Below, piece by piece: positions 5,378-5,449 of a stretch of 5,449 nucleotides of DNA. Below the pieces are notes generated by a model, which did not search any database, was not told where the DNA came from, and was given only the letters and a program-made list of their open reading frames with translations. The translations under genes and the position numbers were made by a program. The number at the start of each line of letters is the position of its first letter. The stretch's first letter is position 1. Source of the DNA: an uncultured Prevotella sp. (lineage in GTDB: Bacteria > Bacteroidota > Bacteroidia > Bacteroidales > Bacteroidaceae); assembly GCA_900552675.1 (NCBI GenBank), contig USAI01000111.1, forward strand, positions 1 through 5,449, in the 5' to 3' direction.

Positions 5378-5449
5378 TATCAGGTTAAACACTTGAAAAA
5401 GATAAATAGGTGAACGGGGGCGATACCCACACATATATACATATCAACA

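Noticed and set aside
5382..5449. tRNA or promoter of a next gene in the final 68 bases
   Set aside because: No cloverleaf arms are visible and no TAnnTTTG with a matching TTTG is present on either strand; the stretch is too short to judge further.

Overview
The window looks like chromosomal DNA of a Bacteroidota species, most likely a Prevotella-like or Bacteroides-like member of the Bacteroidales. Four things point that way. A perfect Bacteroidota-type promoter (TTTG, 19 bp, TAACTTTG) precedes the large gene. Both complete genes lack Shine-Dalgarno sequences and instead start behind A-rich leaders. The gene families (GH92 mannosidase tail, secreted endonuclease/exonuclease/phosphatase protein, large beta-helix surface protein with a sorting-type C-terminus) are typical of the phylum. 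The genus is an inference.

Layout, all on the + strand. Positions 1-105 hold the last 34 codons of a gene whose protein tail matches the C-terminus of GH92 alpha-mannosidases. Positions 106-362 are a repeat-dense spacer: four GTGAAAA units, three CTCACCAT units, six GGCTTAG-type units mostly 10 bp apart, and a 16-bp inverted repeat around a cytosine-rich loop. Positions 363-1283 encode a secreted 306-residue metal-dependent hydrolase of the endonuclease/exonuclease/phosphatase (EEP) fold with all expected active-site motifs. Positions 1284-1621 are a 338-bp spacer with the promoter, a 7-bp hairpin, and a long G-poor leader of largely alternating purines and pyrimidines. Positions 1622-5320 encode a 1232-residue exported protein made of three homologous beta-helix (GLUG-like) modules of about 300 residues. 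Two Ig-like spacers separate the modules, and the protein ends in a domain resembling type IX secretion sorting domains. A perfect 15-bp inverted repeat follows at 5342-5377, and no gene is seen from there to 5449.

How the parts may work together: the GH92 tail and the secreted EEP protein are co-oriented and could belong to a glycan-degrading locus, with the EEP protein perhaps acting on a phosphate ester. The large protein has its own promoter and leader, so it is probably an independent unit displayed on or released from the cell surface. I see no clear evidence of a new defence, mobile or RNA-guided system. The most unusual material is the two non-coding spacers and the threefold duplication inside the large protein.
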